A DNA stretch of 64,000 bases from Flavisolibacter ginsenosidimutans. Its GTDB lineage: Bacteria > Bacteroidota > Bacteroidia > Chitinophagales > Chitinophagaceae. Position 1 is the first letter of the stretch. Each line of letters begins with the position of its first letter. The notes under the pieces are model-generated. The model was not told the DNA's origin and made no database searches. It worked only from the letters and a program-made list of their open reading frames with translations. The stretch covers positions 558,001 to 622,000 of the forward strand of contig NZ_CP042433.1 in assembly GCF_007970805.1 (NCBI RefSeq). The letters run 5' to 3'. This document shows positions 17,113 to 25,634 of the stretch, piece after piece. Both the position numbers and the translations under genes were made by a program.

Positions 17113-18171
17113 TTACCGGTTTTTACGCGAAACGTTTATAAAAATATCACGTACATCCCGCTTGTTGTTCAACGTGCGGTAAAACTCGTCTAAGAATTTA
17201 ATCATGCTTTTTCGTTGTGCTTCCGATAGGAGAGCAAAGCCGTTGACGAGACGATAAATGGCTTCTTTCTTATCCGTGAATATTTGTGTGGCAATGGCAA
17301 CTTCGGCTTCGTTCGCTGGGTGGCCGCGATAAACTCGGTCGGTTACTTTTTCTACGTTAAATTCTTCTTGCGGGAAAGCGTAAGGCGCATTCACCAACCC
17401 GCAAAAATCAAAATCGTAAGGCACGGCATAAGGCGCCGACAGCGAATCGTTTCTTGCCTGAATAAGTTTTACGTTGTGCTGATTGAGAACCGACCAATCA
17501 AGGTTGCCAATCATGAACTGGAAAATATATAGGAGCGTTGACTGAGCCCTGTCGGTGATCAGAGGCGTTGGCTTTTTTACTTCATAGGGCTTGCAATGAT
17601 TGCGCTTTGCCAGTGCGTTCAGGTCTTCAATAAAAAACGCATATTGTTCGTCGGCCTTGTCTTTTCTGTTGGTGTCAACGTAGTTTAGTTTTACCAGCCG
17701 CACTTTAAAACTCATGTCGGTAAGCAGGTTGTAAATTTTATAAACAAGAAATTCTTTCAATAAAAGTTCCTGCTGGTAATCCCGCGTGTTGCAACTGCAA
17801 ACCATCTTTAGTTTTTTCAGGCTTGAAAGAGGACCCGAATCCTGCACGTTAAAGTTTATCGTTAGCGAAGGCATGTCGCAATGTTCCCGCCGAAACTCGC
17901 CGCGGGCCGCAATTTGAACCGGTTCAATAATCAGTTGCCCGTCTGACCCGATGAATGAAACGGTGGCTGTTTGAAATGCGTCTTTTTTCTTTTTGTGCTT
18001 CAATGTTTGAAAGTCGCTTCGCAACGTAAGAGGCAAGATTTGTTCTTCGCTAAAAAAAGCCTTTTGCGTCAGGTGTTGGAACGCCGTGTCCGTTCTTGTT
18101 GTTTGTGCAGTCGCAACGCAAAACGGAGCGGTAAAAAGAAAAAGCAAGGTGCAGTGGTAAAGACATTTCAT
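17113..18171 (-). CDS. Exported protein of unknown function, possibly CotH-kinase-like
   Basis: A 352-residue protein with a signal peptide (1-22, ending ATAQ). The segments QFMIGNLDWSVLNQHNVKLI and PYDFDFCGLVNAPYA recall the catalytic and metal-binding motifs of CotH-type atypical protein kinases, with His-Asn and a later Asp-Phe-Asp. I infer this similarity from the motifs; it has not been tested. Several Cys (CSCNTRDYQQE, REHCDM) could form disulfides. The protein would work in the periplasm or at the outer membrane. It is a single-gene unit, convergent with M28. Confidence 0.6.
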   Translation of the reverse strand: MKCLYHCTLLFLFTAPFCVATAQTTRTDTAFQHLTQKAFFSEEQILPLTLRSDFQTLKHKKKKDAFQTATVSFIGSDGQLIIEPVQIAARGEFRREHCDMPSLTINFNVQDSGPLSSLKKLKMVCSCNTRDYQQELLLKEFLVYKIYNLLTDMSFKVRLVKLNYVDTNRKDKADEQYAFFIEDLNALAKRNHCKPYEVKKPTPLITDRAQSTLLYIFQFMIGNLDWSVLNQHNVKLIQARNDSLSAPYAVPYDFDFCGLVNAPYAFPQEEFNVEKVTDRVYRGHPANEAEVAIATQIFTDKKEAIYRLVNGFALLSEAQRKSMIKFLDEFYRTLNNKRDVRDIFINVSRKNR

Positions 18172-18265
18172 GGCAGAAAGTTTAACCCGGTAAGTAAATT
18201 AAACTTTTTGCAGATGTATTCCAACGGCTTTCAGCAAGGTTGAAGAAACCACCGCGAATTTTAAC

Positions 18266-18307
18266 GGCAATCGGCAATCGAGGGTTGGCGATAGCTTATT
18301 GCTTGTT
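18266..18307. repeat. Heptamer array overlapping a gene's 3' end
   Basis: Units GGCAATC x2 (18266-18279), then GAGGGTT, GGCGATA, GCTTATT and GCTTGTT keep a 7-nt period. The array runs into the last codons and stop codon (18296-18298) of the neighbouring gene. Confidence 0.55.
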
Positions 18308-19402
18308 GTTCCCTTCGTACCGAAACCGCACCATCGCATTCTTTTGCTCGGTGGAAACGATGCTGACCTGGTAACGTTTATCGCCGTCCTGAATGATCAT
18401 CAGCGAAGTGTTAGGCGGAATGTCGCCCATGTTTTCGGCCACCATTACCAATGTGTGTTCGGGGCTTGATTCGTCAAGCTGCAATTTGTATTTAATGGGC
18501 ACGTTCGAAAGGCGCTTGTTGGAAAGAATTAACCGGCCGTCAAGGTAAATGCTCACCGTGTCGTTGTCAATCGTACCGTTGTCGTAGAGGCTGATGTCAA
18601 TTTCACTGTTGCTGACCGTAATGAGTCTTGTCAGTTCGTTTTTGCGGTCACGGATGGTAACCGGCGTGGGGACAATTTTTGGTTCAACCGTTTTTGGCTT
18701 CACCGTCACTTCGTCGGTTTTCTTTTTCTCCGGTTCAATCGCCACGATTTTGTTTTGCGGTTTCTTTACAAGCGGTTCCGTCTTTTTTGGCGTCGTTGTT
18801 TTGGCAACGGATGTTTTTGCAGGAGGTTTGGTGATAACAGGTTTTTTGGGCGGTGTTGTTCTTGCGGTTTCGGTTTTTGGCGGAGACGGCGTCAGTTTTT
18901 TGTTTCGCAAAAACGGCTCTACATAAAAATCCGAAGTACTGACCTTGCGCAAAAAAACTTTTCCTCCGCCGCAATTGCCGCCGCGTTTTACATCAAAAAA
19001 TGGATCGGCTTTTTCGTAAGTGCTGGTGTACGTTCCTTCCAAAAACTCTTCCTTGCCTGAACGCGAATAACCCAAGCGGCACTTCATGATGCAAGCCACG
19101 GAACCGCCAGCCATTTTCACTTCTACGGTTTTTATTTCCTGCACCAGTGCTGCGTTGGACGCTTTGGTATAATTGCCGGTAAATACGGCTTTGCCATAAA
19201 ATCGTGTATCAAGATAGGAATATGTGACTCCCGACAAGCCTGCTTTCTTCGTTTGATTTATTTGCACTTCGTATTTGTATTGATCGCCGCCTTCCGTCAT
19301 AAAATAGCCGCGCCAGATGCCGGTTAAATCCTGTGCAAATGCAGCCGTATAAAAGAGTTGAAAAAACGCGAAGAGAAAAAAGAAAGGAGCGATTTTCTTC
19401 AT
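18296..19402 (-). CDS. Exported two-domain protein of unknown function with PKT-rich linker
   Basis: A 368-residue protein from the ATG at 19402 (signal peptide ending AAFAQ, then DLTGIWRGYF). The N-terminal domain (about 22-165) is beta-rich with GGSVACIMKCRLGYSRSGKE and opens like the lipocalin-like 'LTGxWxG' exported proteins of Bacteroidota. A Pro/Lys/Thr-rich linker (about 170-255) follows. The C-terminal domain (about 255-365) includes NSEIDISLYDNGTIDNDTVS and LDGRLILSNKRLS, a module found in many Bacteroidota secreted proteins. Function is unknown. The frame continues upstream across the thrS start, but the signal peptide fixes the start. Confidence 0.75.
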   Translation of the reverse strand: MKKIAPFFFLFAFFQLFYTAAFAQDLTGIWRGYFMTEGGDQYKYEVQINQTKKAGLSGVTYSYLDTRFYGKAVFTGNYTKASNAALVQEIKTVEVKMAGGSVACIMKCRLGYSRSGKEEFLEGTYTSTYEKADPFFDVKRGGNCGGGKVFLRKVSTSDFYVEPFLRNKKLTPSPPKTETARTTPPKKPVITKPPAKTSVAKTTTPKKTEPLVKKPQNKIVAIEPEKKKTDEVTVKPKTVEPKIVPTPVTIRDRKNELTRLITVSNSEIDISLYDNGTIDNDTVSIYLDGRLILSNKRLSNVPIKYKLQLDESSPEHTLVMVAENMGDIPPNTSLMIIQDGDKRYQVSIVSTEQKNAMVRFRYEGNNKQ

Positions 19403-19461
19403 GGTGTGTGAAATTAGCGCATCACCGATTTTCAAATTCGTGGACAAGTGTTCGATTTTGT

Positions 19462-19469
19462 TAATTTTG
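19462..19469 (+). promoter_or_regulatory. Candidate -7 box (TAATTTTG) for thrS
   Basis: An exact TAnnTTTG match 9 nt upstream of the thrS ATG, which implies a very short leader. Confidence 0.45.
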
Positions 19470-19478
19470 GCGCTCTTT

Positions 19479-21422
19479 ATGAATGAACAAATTAAAATTA
19501 CATTGCCCGACGGCGCCGTGCGTGAAGTGCCAAAAGGCAGCACAGCAGTGGATATTGCCAAATCCATTTCCGAAGGATTGGCACGCAAAGTTTTGGCCGC
19601 AGAGATCAACGGTGAAGTGTGGGATGCCACTCGTCCGATTGAAAAAGATGCCACATTGAAATTGTTGACCTGGGATGATAAAGGCGGACAAAGCACGTTT
19701 TGGCATTCCTCTGCGCACTTGATGGCCGAGGCCATTGAAAGCATGTTCCCGGGCGTGAAGTTTTGGGTGGGTCCGCCGGTGGACAACGGTTTTTATTACG
19801 ACGTTGACTTAGGCGACCGGCACATTTCTGATGAAGACTTGCGCAAGCTGGAAGTGAAGATGGCCGAGTTGGCAAAGCAAAACAACACATACGTTCGCAA
19901 AGCCATTCCAAAAGCCGAAGCCGTGCAATACTTCACCGAAAAAGGCGACGAATACAAACTCGATCTGTTGCAGAATTTACAGGATGGCGAAATCACGTTT
20001 TATACGCAAGGTGGCTTTACCGATTTGTGCCGCGGGCCACACATTCCGGCCACCGGTTTTATTAAAGCCATCAAGCTTACAAACATTGCTGGTGCGTATT
20101 GGAAGGGTGATGAAAAAAACAAACAGCTTACCCGCATATACGGTGTTACGTTTCCCTCGGCAAAGCAGTTGGACGAGTATCTGCAATTGCTGGAAGAAGC
20201 CAAGAAACGTGACCATCGCAAACTTGGTCGCGAACTGAGCATTTATACAATGGATGACGATGTGGGTCCTGGTTTGATCATGTGGCTGCCAAACGGTACA
20301 GTGGTCATTGAAGAACTGGAAAAGCTGGCGAAAGAAACCGAATCGGAAGCCGGCTACAAACGCGTGGTAACGCCGCACATTGCAAAGGAAAGCATGTACC
20401 TCACCAGCGGTCACTTGCCGTACTATGCCGACAGCATGTATCCGCCGATGGAAATGGAAGGAGAGAAGTATTATCTCAAGTCCATGAACTGCCCGCACCA
20501 TCACAAGATTTACGCGGCGCTGCCGAAAAGTTACCGCGATCTTCCGTATCGCATTGCCGAATACGGAACGGTTTACAGGTACGAGCAAAGCGGCGAATTG
20601 TTTGGCCTGATGCGGGTGCGCTGCCTGCACATGAACGATGCACACATTTACTGTACAAAGGAGCAATTCGCCAGCGAGTTCCGCGCTGTGAATGAGATGT
20701 ACATGAAGTATTTTAAAATCTTCGGCATTGACAAATACGTGATGCGGCTCTCGCTGCACTCGCCGGAAAAGCTTGGCGTGAAGTACGTGAACGAGCCGGA
20801 ACTTTGGAAAGAAACCGAAGAAATGGTGCGCAACGTACTCATTGAATCAAACATTCCTTACGTGGAAGTGCAGGACGAAGCCGCTTTCTACGGCCCTAAG
20901 ATTGACGTGCAGATTTACAGCGTCATTGGCCGCGAGTTTACGCTGGCAACTAACCAAGTGGATTTTTCGCAAGGAAGAAGCTTTAAGCTGCAATACACCA
21001 CCGAGGACAATACCACTGAAACGCCGCTGATCATTCACCGAGCCCCGCTGGGTACGCACGAACGTTTCATAGGTTTTTTGTTGGAGCATTATGCAGGCAA
21101 ATTCCCGACTTGGTTAGCACCTGTGCAAGTAAAGATTTTGCCCATCTCCGACAAGTTTTTAGACTACGCAAAAGATGTTTTGCAAAAATTAAAAAAATGG
21201 GATATTCGTGCGGAGATTGACGACCGGAACGAAAAGATTGGAAAGAAGATTCGCGATACGGAATTGCTGAAGATTCCATACATGCTGGTGGTAGGAGAGA
21301 AGGAGGCGAACGAAGGAAAAGTTTCGGTTAGACGACAAGGCAAAGGCGATTTGGGCGCAAAGAACGTGGACGAATTTTTGCAGGAAGTGGTGGCTGAAGT
21401 GAAAGAGAGAAGAAGCGAGTAG
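19479..21422 (+). CDS. thrS: Threonyl-tRNA synthetase
   Basis: This class II synthetase charges tRNA-Thr. It has 647 residues from the ATG at 19479; an earlier start at 19401 would overlap the divergent gene. An N-terminal TGS domain (KITLPDGAVREVPKGSTAVD) is followed by the editing domain with the HSSAHLMAEA zinc-type motif. The catalytic core contains MNCPHHHKIY (zinc-binding Cys/His) and the class II motif 3 region near DFSQGRSFKLQY. The C-terminal anticodon-binding domain begins about residue 545 (PVQVKILPISDKF). It is followed by infC, the usual gene order, though with a 155-nt spacer holding a dispersed repeat. Confidence 0.97.
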   Translation: MNEQIKITLPDGAVREVPKGSTAVDIAKSISEGLARKVLAAEINGEVWDATRPIEKDATLKLLTWDDKGGQSTFWHSSAHLMAEAIESMFPGVKFWVGPPVDNGFYYDVDLGDRHISDEDLRKLEVKMAELAKQNNTYVRKAIPKAEAVQYFTEKGDEYKLDLLQNLQDGEITFYTQGGFTDLCRGPHIPATGFIKAIKLTNIAGAYWKGDEKNKQLTRIYGVTFPSAKQLDEYLQLLEEAKKRDHRKLGRELSIYTMDDDVGPGLIMWLPNGTVVIEELEKLAKETESEAGYKRVVTPHIAKESMYLTSGHLPYYADSMYPPMEMEGEKYYLKSMNCPHHHKIYAALPKSYRDLPYRIAEYGTVYRYEQSGELFGLMRVRCLHMNDAHIYCTKEQFASEFRAVNEMYMKYFKIFGIDKYVMRLSLHSPEKLGVKYVNEPELWKETEEMVRNVLIESNIPYVEVQDEAAFYGPKIDVQIYSVIGREFTLATNQVDFSQGRSFKLQYTTEDNTTETPLIIHRAPLGTHERFIGFLLEHYAGKFPTWLAPVQVKILPISDKFLDYAKDVLQKLKKWDIRAEIDDRNEKIGKKIRDTELLKIPYMLVVGEKEANEGKVSVRRQGKGDLGAKNVDEFLQEVVAEVKERRSE

Positions 21423-21430
21423 TATTCCCG

Positions 21431-21464
21431 GACGTACAAGAGTGCGACGCAACGAAAGCTTAAT
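21431..21464 (+). repeat. Dispersed ~33-bp repeat, copy A
   Basis: The core ACAAGAGTGCGACGCAACGA followed by AAGCTTAATCG lies 9 nt after the thrS stop codon. It is nearly identical to copies at 30779 (same strand) and 14424 (opposite strand). Confidence 0.7.
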
Positions 21465-21577
21465 CGTTATTCTGGCCTTTGATCCAAAAAGATTTGAACT
21501 TTTTATTTTTAAATACAAAAAGCATCATCAACCCCGTGCTCCGTTTCAGAAACAGGGGTAAACTTTAAAACTCGTAA

Positions 21578-22186
21578 ATGGCATTACCAAACAGGGGCGG
21601 TTTTCAGCCCGGTGGATTCAGGGGTCGTTTTGTTCCCCGCAAAGAAGCAGAACACAGAATCAACCATCACATTCGCGTACCCCAGGTACGGCTGGTGGGA
21701 GAAAACGTAACGGTGGGCATTTACCCCACGCAAGAAGCGCTGAAAATGGCGCAGGAAAAAGAGCTTGACCTCGTTGAGATTTCTCCGCAAGCCGATCCGC
21801 CGGTTTGCCGCATTATAGATTACAACAAATTCCTTTACGACAAGAAGAAGAAGGAAAAGGAAATGAAGGCGAACGCGAAGACGACCGAGATGAAGGAGAT
21901 TCGCTTTACGCCCAATACCGATGACCACGATTTTGATTTCAAATCAAAGCACGCTGAAAGCTTTTTGAAGGAAGGCAATAAAGTAAAGGCCTATGTGCAA
22001 TTCAAAGGCCGCGCCATTCAGTTTAAAGACCGTGGCGAATTGCTGCTTTTAAAATTTGCCGACAGGCTGAAAGAAGTGGGCCAATTGGAAAGCATGCCCA
22101 AACTGGAAGGCAAGCGCATGTTGGCCATTTTTACCCCGAAAACGGGCAAGAAACCCAAAAATGCGCCAAAGCCGCAGGCGGGCTGA
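21578..22186 (+). CDS. infC: Translation initiation factor IF-3
   Basis: IF-3 keeps 30S subunits free and proofreads start-codon selection. The protein has 202 residues. The N-terminal domain includes HRINHHIRVPQVRLVGENV and ISPQADPPVCRIIDYNKF. A long Lys/Glu-rich helix (DKKKKEKEMKANAKTTEMKE) links to the C-terminal domain (EIRFTPNTDDHDFDFKSKHA). Compared with E. coli it has an extra Gly/Arg-rich N-terminus and a Lys/Pro tail. In most bacteria rpmI and rplT follow infC; here they are absent and lepA comes next. The TGA stop lies inside the first unit of a heptamer array. Confidence 0.96.
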   Translation: MALPNRGGFQPGGFRGRFVPRKEAEHRINHHIRVPQVRLVGENVTVGIYPTQEALKMAQEKELDLVEISPQADPPVCRIIDYNKFLYDKKKKEKEMKANAKTTEMKEIRFTPNTDDHDFDFKSKHAESFLKEGNKVKAYVQFKGRAIQFKDRGELLLLKFADRLKEVGQLESMPKLEGKRMLAIFTPKTGKKPKNAPKPQAG

Positions 22187-22257
22187 CAATGAGCAATTGG
22201 CAACAGGCAAAAAGCAGGGCCGTTTTGAATTGCAAATTGTTTATTGCCCATTGCATA
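22185..22257. repeat. Paired, inverted heptamer arrays in the infC-lepA spacer
   Basis: The left array 22185-22219 (GACAATG, AGCAATT, GGCAACA, GGCAAAA, AGCAGGG) is faced by a right array 22230-22257 (TTGCAAA, TTGTTTA, TTGCCCA, TTGCATA) that is roughly its reverse complement. Together they could fold into an imperfect stem just ahead of the terminator. Confidence 0.6.
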
Positions 22258-22267
22258 TTTTTAATAT

Positions 22268-22293
22268 CCTCCGCCGCCAGCGGAGGGTTTTTA
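22268..22293 (+). terminator. Intrinsic terminator after infC
   Basis: The stem CCTCCGC / GCGGAGG with loop CGCCA is followed by a T-rich tract (GTTTTTATTTT). Confidence 0.75.
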
Positions 22294-22333
22294 TTTTAAC
22301 GCCAGACCTACCAACAATGCGGCGGCTTTGGGC

Positions 22334-22341
22334 TACATTTG
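22334..22341 (+). promoter_or_regulatory. Candidate -7 box (TACATTTG) for lepA
   Basis: An exact TAnnTTTG match 29 nt upstream of the lepA ATG and after the infC terminator, so lepA appears to have its own promoter. Confidence 0.5.
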
Positions 22342-22370
22342 CTCCCTTCAAAACACGTTGAACCCGCAGC

Positions 22371-24158
22371 ATGAAGAACATTCGCAATTTCTGCATTATC
22401 GCACACATTGATCACGGCAAAAGCACGCTGGCTGATCGCTTGCTTCAAACCACCAATACCATTTCCGATAGAGACATGATGGACCAGGTGCTTGACGACA
22501 TGGACCTGGAACGAGAGAAGGGCATTACCATCAAGAGTCATGCGATTCAAATCAATTACAAGCACAAGAACGAGAACTATACGCTTAACCTGATTGATAC
22601 GCCGGGCCACGTGGACTTCAGCTACGAAGTAAGCCGTGCCCTGGCCGCTTGCGAAGGCGCACTGCTGCTGGTAGATGCAACCCAAGGCATACAGGCGCAA
22701 ACCATTTCCAATTTGTATTTGGCGATAGAGAATGATTTAGAGATCATTCCCGTTATTAACAAGATTGACATGGACGGCGCCATGATTGAAGAAGTAAAGG
22801 ACCAGATCATTGAGCTCATTGGCTGCAAGCCCGAAGAAATTTTGCTGGCGAGCGGTCGCACGGGCATTGGCGTTGACGCGATTTTGGAAGCCATCGTTGA
22901 CCGCATTCCCGCGCCAAAAGGAAAAGAAGACGCACCGCTGCAAGCTCTCATTTTCGACAGCGTGTTCAATAGCTTTCGCGGCATCATTGTTTATTACCGT
23001 ATTGTAAACGGCGTCATTCGCAAAGGACAAAAAGTAAAATTTGTTTCTACCGGTCAGGAATACGAGGCCGATGAAGTGGGCATTTTAAAACTTGGCTTGC
23101 AACCAACAGCCGAGGTAAAGACCGGCGATGTTGGCTACATTATTACCGGCATTAAAAACGCCAAGGAAGTAAAAGTTGGTGATACCATCACTGATGCAGT
23201 TAATCCAACGAAGGAAATTATTAAAGGCTTTCAGGAAGTAAAGCCAATGGTTTTTGCAGGAATCTTTCCGGTGAATACGGATGATTTTGAGGAGTTGCGC
23301 GAATGCATGGATAAACTGCAATTGAACGATGCATCGCTGACTTTTGAACTGGAAACATCACAAGCTCTGGGCTTTGGTTTTCGCTGCGGCTTTTTGGGCT
23401 TGCTGCACATGGAAATCATCCAGGAACGATTGGAGCGGGAGTTTAATCAAACGGTGATTACCACGGTGCCGAACGTAAGTTTTATTGCTTACACGACGAA
23501 GGGTGAAAAGATCATTGTGAACAACCCGACCGAAATGCCCGAGCCGGTAAGAACCGACCGCATTGAAGAGCCTTTCATCAAAGCACAAATCATTACCAAA
23601 CCAGATTATATCGGCAACATCATGACGCTTTGCCTCGGTAAACGCGGCATCCTTATCAATCAAAGCTATTTGACCACAACCCGCGTTGAGCTTATTTTTG
23701 AAATGCCGCTAACGGAGATTGTGTTTGATTTTTACGATAAATTAAAATCACAAACACGCGGCTATGCGTCGTTTGATTATCATCCCATTGGCTATCGCGA
23801 AGCAGACATTGTGAAGATGGACATCCTGTTGAACAACGAGAAAGTGGATGCCTTGAGTGCCCTCATCCACCGCGGACGTGCGCAGGATTTTGGTCGGAAG
23901 CTTTGCGAAAAATTAAAAGAACTCCTGCCGCGCCAACAATTCCAGATAGCCATACAAGCCGCGATCGGTGCAAAGGTTATTGCCCGCGAAAACATCTCCG
24001 CCATGCGCAAAGACGTAACCGCAAAATGTTACGGTGGTGACATTAGCCGAAAGCGAAAACTGCTGGAAAAACAAAAAGAAGGCAAGAAGCGGATGCGCCA
24101 GATAGGTAGTGTGGAAGTGCCGCAGGAAGCGTTTTTGGCGGTGCTGAAGCTGGATTAA
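22371..24158 (+). CDS. lepA: Elongation factor 4 (back-translocating GTPase)
   Basis: LepA/EF4 is a ribosome-bound GTPase that affects 30S assembly and elongation under stress. It has 595 residues, the usual length. GTPase motifs are G1 AHIDHGKST (11-19), switch region [15 protein letters not shown]3 [11 protein letters not shown] and G4 NKIDM. The EF4-specific C-terminus is present ([20 protein letters not shown] and [20 protein letters not shown]). It is flanked by its own promoter upstream and a strong terminator downstream. Confidence 0.97.
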   Translation: MKNIRNFCIIAHIDHGKSTLADRLLQTTNTISDRDMMDQVLDDMDLEREKGITIKSHAIQINYKHKNENYTLNLIDTPGHVDFSYEVSRALAACEGALLLVDATQGIQAQTISNLYLAIENDLEIIPVINKIDMDGAMIEEVKDQIIELIGCKPEEILLASGRTGIGVDAILEAIVDRIPAPKGKEDAPLQALIFDSVFNSFRGIIVYYRIVNGVIRKGQKVKFVSTGQEYEADEVGILKLGLQPTAEVKTGDVGYIITGIKNAKEVKVGDTITDAVNPTKEIIKGFQEVKPMVFAGIFPVNTDDFEELRECMDKLQLNDASLTFELETSQALGFGFRCGFLGLLHMEIIQERLEREFNQTVITTVPNVSFIAYTTKGEKIIVNNPTEMPEPVRTDRIEEPFIKAQIITKPDYIGNIMTLCLGKRGILINQSYLTTTRVELIFEMPLTEIVFDFYDKLKSQTRGYASFDYHPIGYREADIVKMDILLNNEKVDALSALIHRGRAQDFGRKLCEKLKELLPRQQFQIAIQAAIGAKVIARENISAMRKDVTAKCYGGDISRKRKLLEKQKEGKKRMRQIGSVEVPQEAFLAVLKLD

Positions 24159-24166
24159 TGCCACGA

Positions 24167-24208
24167 AGCAATCAGCAATCAGCAACGGACAATATGCAAT
24201 TGGCAAGG
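24167..24208. repeat. Heptamer array after lepA
   Basis: Six contiguous units AGCAATC, AGCAATC, AGCAACG, GACAATA, TGCAATT and GGCAAGG begin 8 nt after the lepA stop. Confidence 0.65.
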
Positions 24209-24280
24209 GATTGAGACGAATGCAGATGGATTGCACCTAAAAAATTTCAAAGGCGTAAAAATCCGGTACGCTTTTTAAAA

Positions 24281-24313
24281 ACAAAAACAGCAATCAGTGA
24301 TTGCTGTTTTTGT
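24281..24313. terminator. Strong bidirectional terminator between lepA and the gene at 24394
   Basis: A perfect 15-bp stem, ACAAAAACAGCAATC / GATTGCTGTTTTTGT, with loop AGT. A weaker hairpin (GCGTA ... TACGC then TTTTT) lies just upstream at about 24253-24276. Confidence 0.85.
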
Positions 24314-24368
24314 TTGACTCCAGAAACGGGATTCTGCGTCACCAAAGTTTTTTATCGGCCTAAAGCTC

Positions 24369-24403
24369 TTGCTTGTTGCTCATCGCCCATTGCTTATTGC
24401 CCG
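24369..24403. repeat. Heptamer array forming the 3' end of the next gene
   Basis: Five units TTGCTTG, TTGCTCA, TCGCCCA, TTGCTTA and TTGCCCG. The stop codon and last codon of the minus-strand gene (24394-24399) lie inside it. Confidence 0.65.
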
Positions 24404-25422
24404 GTAGTTCCCTTCTTCACCGGCTTTTTGAGTGCGGGCTTCTCGTCTTTATTGCCCTCATTCTTTTTGTTTTGCTCATCCAGCTTTTGCTGGTTGATGT
24501 TGCCTTCTTTATCCAGCAAAGGGTTTTCGTTCGGTGCGTTGCCAAGGAGAGGGTCCTTGCCTTTCATGTCAACCTTTTCGTTGTACACCTTGTCCACGTG
24601 CAGCCACTTGCCGTTCTCCCATTTAAATCCTTCGTAATCGCCGTCGGGCACGTAGGTCCAGGCATTTTCGGGCTCGTCATTTTCTGAAATCAGGTGGTCA
24701 ACCAGAATCATGTTCAGGTCTTCGTCATAGTTCACTGTGGTTGACGCTTCTTTTTTGTATTCGATAGAGTAGCGGTATTGCGGCTTGCGCTGCGGTTTAT
24801 CGCCGTTGAATGTAAAGTAGCGTTGTGCGCCAAAGATTGGATTGCTCTGCGCATCCAAAGTCAACACGTCAATCCATTTTTTATTCGTGCGGTAACTGTT
24901 GCCATCAAAGCCAAACAGCGTGTAGTAATTTTTGCCGTTGTATTGTGTTTTGATGATGTTGTAATACACCGCGCCAATCCAGTTCACCTTTGTGCGGGCA
25001 GAGTCAAGCGGGTCGTCGGCAAACTCCGAATAATCACGCAAGGGGATCAACTTTAATGAACCGTCTTTCGTTGGGAATTGGATGGCGCCGCGCTGCCGGC
25101 TGTAGGCATAGTCGTTGTCGAAGCTTAATTGCCAGGTAAAAATGCGAAAACTGCTGTCGGGTGCGTACAAATGCGAAACACCTTTTAACGAATCGAAGGG
25201 ATAATAAAATGAGTTGCGGACCTGAAGGCTGCGAATGAGCGTTTTTATGAAAAGACTGTCTTGTCGCATCCGGTCGGCGGTTTCGGCGTCGGTTAAAAAA
25301 GCCTTGGCCATGTGCTTGAGCGAATCTTCTTTTTGCTGCAAGATTTTCGTATCGGAAGGCGTTATCTGCGCAAAGGAAGAAGCCGTAATAAGAAGAAAAA
25401 ATAAAACGAAGAGGTTTCTCAC
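24394..25422 (-). CDS. Exported conserved protein of unknown function
   Basis: A 342-residue protein starting at GTG (25422), with a signal peptide (ending SSFAQ). It has an N-terminal helical part (about 20-75), then a beta-rich domain with repeated Tyr/Trp residues (NWIGAVYYNIIKTQYNGKNY, YTLFGFDGNSYRTNKKW). The Lys/Asn/Glu-rich C-terminal tail (about 285-342) is probably disordered. Homologues are widespread in Bacteroidota; no function is known to me. The last residues come from heptamer repeat DNA. The gene is convergent with lepA. Confidence 0.75.
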   Translation of the reverse strand: MRNLFVLFFLLITASSFAQITPSDTKILQQKEDSLKHMAKAFLTDAETADRMRQDSLFIKTLIRSLQVRNSFYYPFDSLKGVSHLYAPDSSFRIFTWQLSFDNDYAYSRQRGAIQFPTKDGSLKLIPLRDYSEFADDPLDSARTKVNWIGAVYYNIIKTQYNGKNYYTLFGFDGNSYRTNKKWIDVLTLDAQSNPIFGAQRYFTFNGDKPQRKPQYRYSIEYKKEASTTVNYDEDLNMILVDHLISENDEPENAWTYVPDGDYEGFKWENGKWLHVDKVYNEKVDMKGKDPLLGNAPNENPLLDKEGNINQQKLDEQNKKNEGNKDEKPALKKPVKKGTTGQ

Positions 25423-25548
25423 AACCGGACTTTTTGTTCTGTGCTAAGAACGGCCAAAAAATTTGAATAGTATGCTAAGGGTTGTTTAAAAATACCCGTT
25501 TCGGTTTTTATAAAAGGATAAAGTCATTTACTAACCACACGAACAGTA

Positions 25549-25576
25549 AACCTCAAACTTCGAACCTCCAACCTCC
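25549..25576. repeat. Heptamer array immediately upstream of a -7 box
   Basis: Four units AACCTCA, AACTTCG, AACCTCC and AACCTCC end two bases before the TATCTTCG box of the arginase-like gene. Confidence 0.6.
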
Positions 25577-25578
25577 CT

Positions 25579-25586
25579 TATCTTCG
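25579..25586 (+). promoter_or_regulatory. Candidate -7 box (TATCTTCG)
   Basis: It matches TAnnTTTG at all but one position and lies 48 nt upstream of the arginase-like gene. Confidence 0.4.
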
Positions 25587-25634
25587 GGCCTGACGATTAG
25601 CGAGCCGTGCGATTGCTTTACGTAAAAGGGCTGT

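Noticed and set aside
19977..20759. A 260-codon minus-strand frame inside thrS
   Set aside because: Entirely antisense to a conserved synthetase, with no motif or signal peptide.
24167..24403. Possible CRISPR array from repeated GCAAT-type units
   Set aside because: Units are 7 nt with no spacers, and no cas genes are present.
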